The translations under genes were made by a program, and so were the position numbers. A stretch of DNA of 64,000 nt, taken from Arthrobacter sp. V1I9. Lineage in GTDB: Bacteria; Actinomycetota; Actinomycetes; Actinomycetales; Micrococcaceae. Numbering within the stretch: position 1 is the stretch's first letter; every line of letters starts with the position of its first letter. Below are positions 63,517 through 64,000 of the stretch, in pieces. The notes beneath the pieces were generated by a model. That model was not told where the DNA came from. It saw only the letters and a list, made by a program, of their open reading frames with translations, and searched no databases. The DNA is taken from contig NZ_JAUSYU010000001.1 of the NCBI RefSeq assembly GCF_030817075.1, positions 2,480,001 through 2,544,000 on the forward strand, given 5' to 3'.

Positions 63517-64000
63517 CTAACTCACCGCCAGTGGGGCGTCCGAGAAGATGTTCCGAATGACGCCGTTGGCCCATTCCAGGATTTCCGCGTCCTGCAGGTC
63601 CCGCCCGCCGATCTTTGCTGTTTTCGGCTTGGGGATCAGCACGGCATCCAGGGCCGGCTTGGACTGGGACCCCGGGTACATCCGGTTCAGGCGCATAACC
63701 TTGGACTCCGGAAGCGTGGCGGGCGAGAACTTGATGAAGTTGCCCTGCAACGCCACATCGGACAACCCCGCTTCCCGGGCACCCACCCGGAAGCGCGCCA
63801 CTGACACCAGGTTCTGGGCCGGCAACGGCGGCTCGCCGTACCTGTCCACAAGCTCGGCCAGGACTTCGTCGATGGCCTCATTCGTGAGTGCGGAGGCCAG
63901 CTTGCGGTAGGCCTCCAGGCGCAGCCGCTCCCCCGGCACGTAGTCGTGCGGAAGGTGCGCGTTGACCGGCAATTCGATCTTCATCTCAGCTGCCTTCTCC
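63517..64000 (-). CDS. mfd: Transcription-repair coupling factor, C-terminal end (cut by right edge)
   Basis: The visible 160 residues are the end of Mfd, the ATPase that removes stalled RNA polymerase and recruits UvrA. They contain the TRCF domain 7 signature: IELPVNAHLPHDYVPGERLRLEAYRKLASA, then VLAELVDRYGEPPLPAQNL. This domain normally masks the UvrA-binding region. The rest of the gene lies beyond the window. The frame continues through 64000 without a stop. A YdjM-like gene follows by 6 bp. Confidence 0.95.
   Translation of the reverse strand, partial: EKAAEMKIELPVNAHLPHDYVPGERLRLEAYRKLASALTNEAIDEVLAELVDRYGEPPLPAQNLVSVARFRVGAREAGLSDVALQGNFIKFSPATLPESKVMRLNRMYPGSQSKPALDAVLIPKPKTAKIGGRDLQDAEILEWANGVIRNIFSDAPLAVS

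Overview
The window is high-GC, densely coded chromosomal DNA from an actinobacterium. SAM-IV riboswitches, a GatCAB operon, an acyl-CoA carboxylase with a small epsilon subunit, a Rv1264-type adenylate cyclase, a GlnR-like operator pattern and many leaderless GTG starts all fit the Micrococcaceae (Arthrobacter or Pseudarthrobacter). The genus is inferred from gene content, not from an alignment. I see no tRNA or rRNA genes, CRISPR array, insertion sequence, prophage or plasmid functions.

Layout. 1-3.7 kb: the start of an MHS-type transporter (cut by the left edge), then metX and metY, each behind its own SAM-IV riboswitch. 3.9-6.5 kb: a glyoxalase-like protein, a CPBP membrane protease and a DeoR regulator. 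6.5-12.2 kb: a same-strand run tdh-kbl-FAD oxidase-hutI, divergent from a LysR regulator (threonine and possibly histidine catabolism). 12.5-15.9 kb: gatCAB. 16-20 kb: a CitMHS citrate carrier divergent from a CitA/CitB-like two-component system. 20-24.3 kb: RidA, GNAT, inositol monophosphatase and ligA. 24.3-27.8 kb: a signalling group (PP2C phosphatase, pH-sensor-type adenylate cyclase, PH-domain membrane protein) with birA. 27.8-30.8 kb: SDR, accD and accE. 30.9-39.4 kb: DUF885 peptidase, thioredoxin-reductase-like enzyme with divergent XRE-cupin regulator, DAACS carrier, TetR-MMPL pair. 39.4-43.3 kb: Maf, biotinylated accBC, SnoaL-like protein, glutamine amidotransferase. 43.3-44.7 kb: a second MHS transporter under a cre-like operator. 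45-61.4 kb: nitrate/nitrite assimilation in two blocks, split by pspC, lpdA, pnp and a phosphohexomutase. The blocks are nasA-nasC-nasB-like, and nirD divergent from nirB-sumT-hemD::wHTH followed by a compact FAD protein. 61.4-64 kb: deoC, a small membrane protein, a YdjM-like protein and the C-terminus of mfd (cut by the right edge).

The genes connect in several ways. BirA biotinylates the AccBC lysine; AccBC, AccD and AccE form an acyl-CoA carboxylase, and a shared palindrome (TTGTAG-N5-CTACAR) lies upstream of both accD and accBC. Nitrate enters through NasA, is reduced by NasC/NasB and then NirBD, and SumT plus HemD supply siroheme for NirB. Three promoters of this set (nasA, nirB, compact FAD protein) carry 11-bp-spaced GTNAC/GAAAC-like boxes ending exactly 10 nt upstream of the -10 hexamer, which suggests one GlnR regulon.

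The most notable signals are regulatory. They are the repeated GlnR-like geometry, the shared acc operator, nine genes with exactly TANNNT-N6-start (leaderless transcripts), two SAM-IV riboswitches in one met locus, and two related ~60-bp palindromic elements 50 kb apart. Protein-level oddities are the HemD-winged-helix fusion, a SumT with a decayed CysG-like N-terminus, a cysteine cluster in the NasB-like reductase and a shrunken NirB-like FAD protein. No whole gene set looked like an unknown system.
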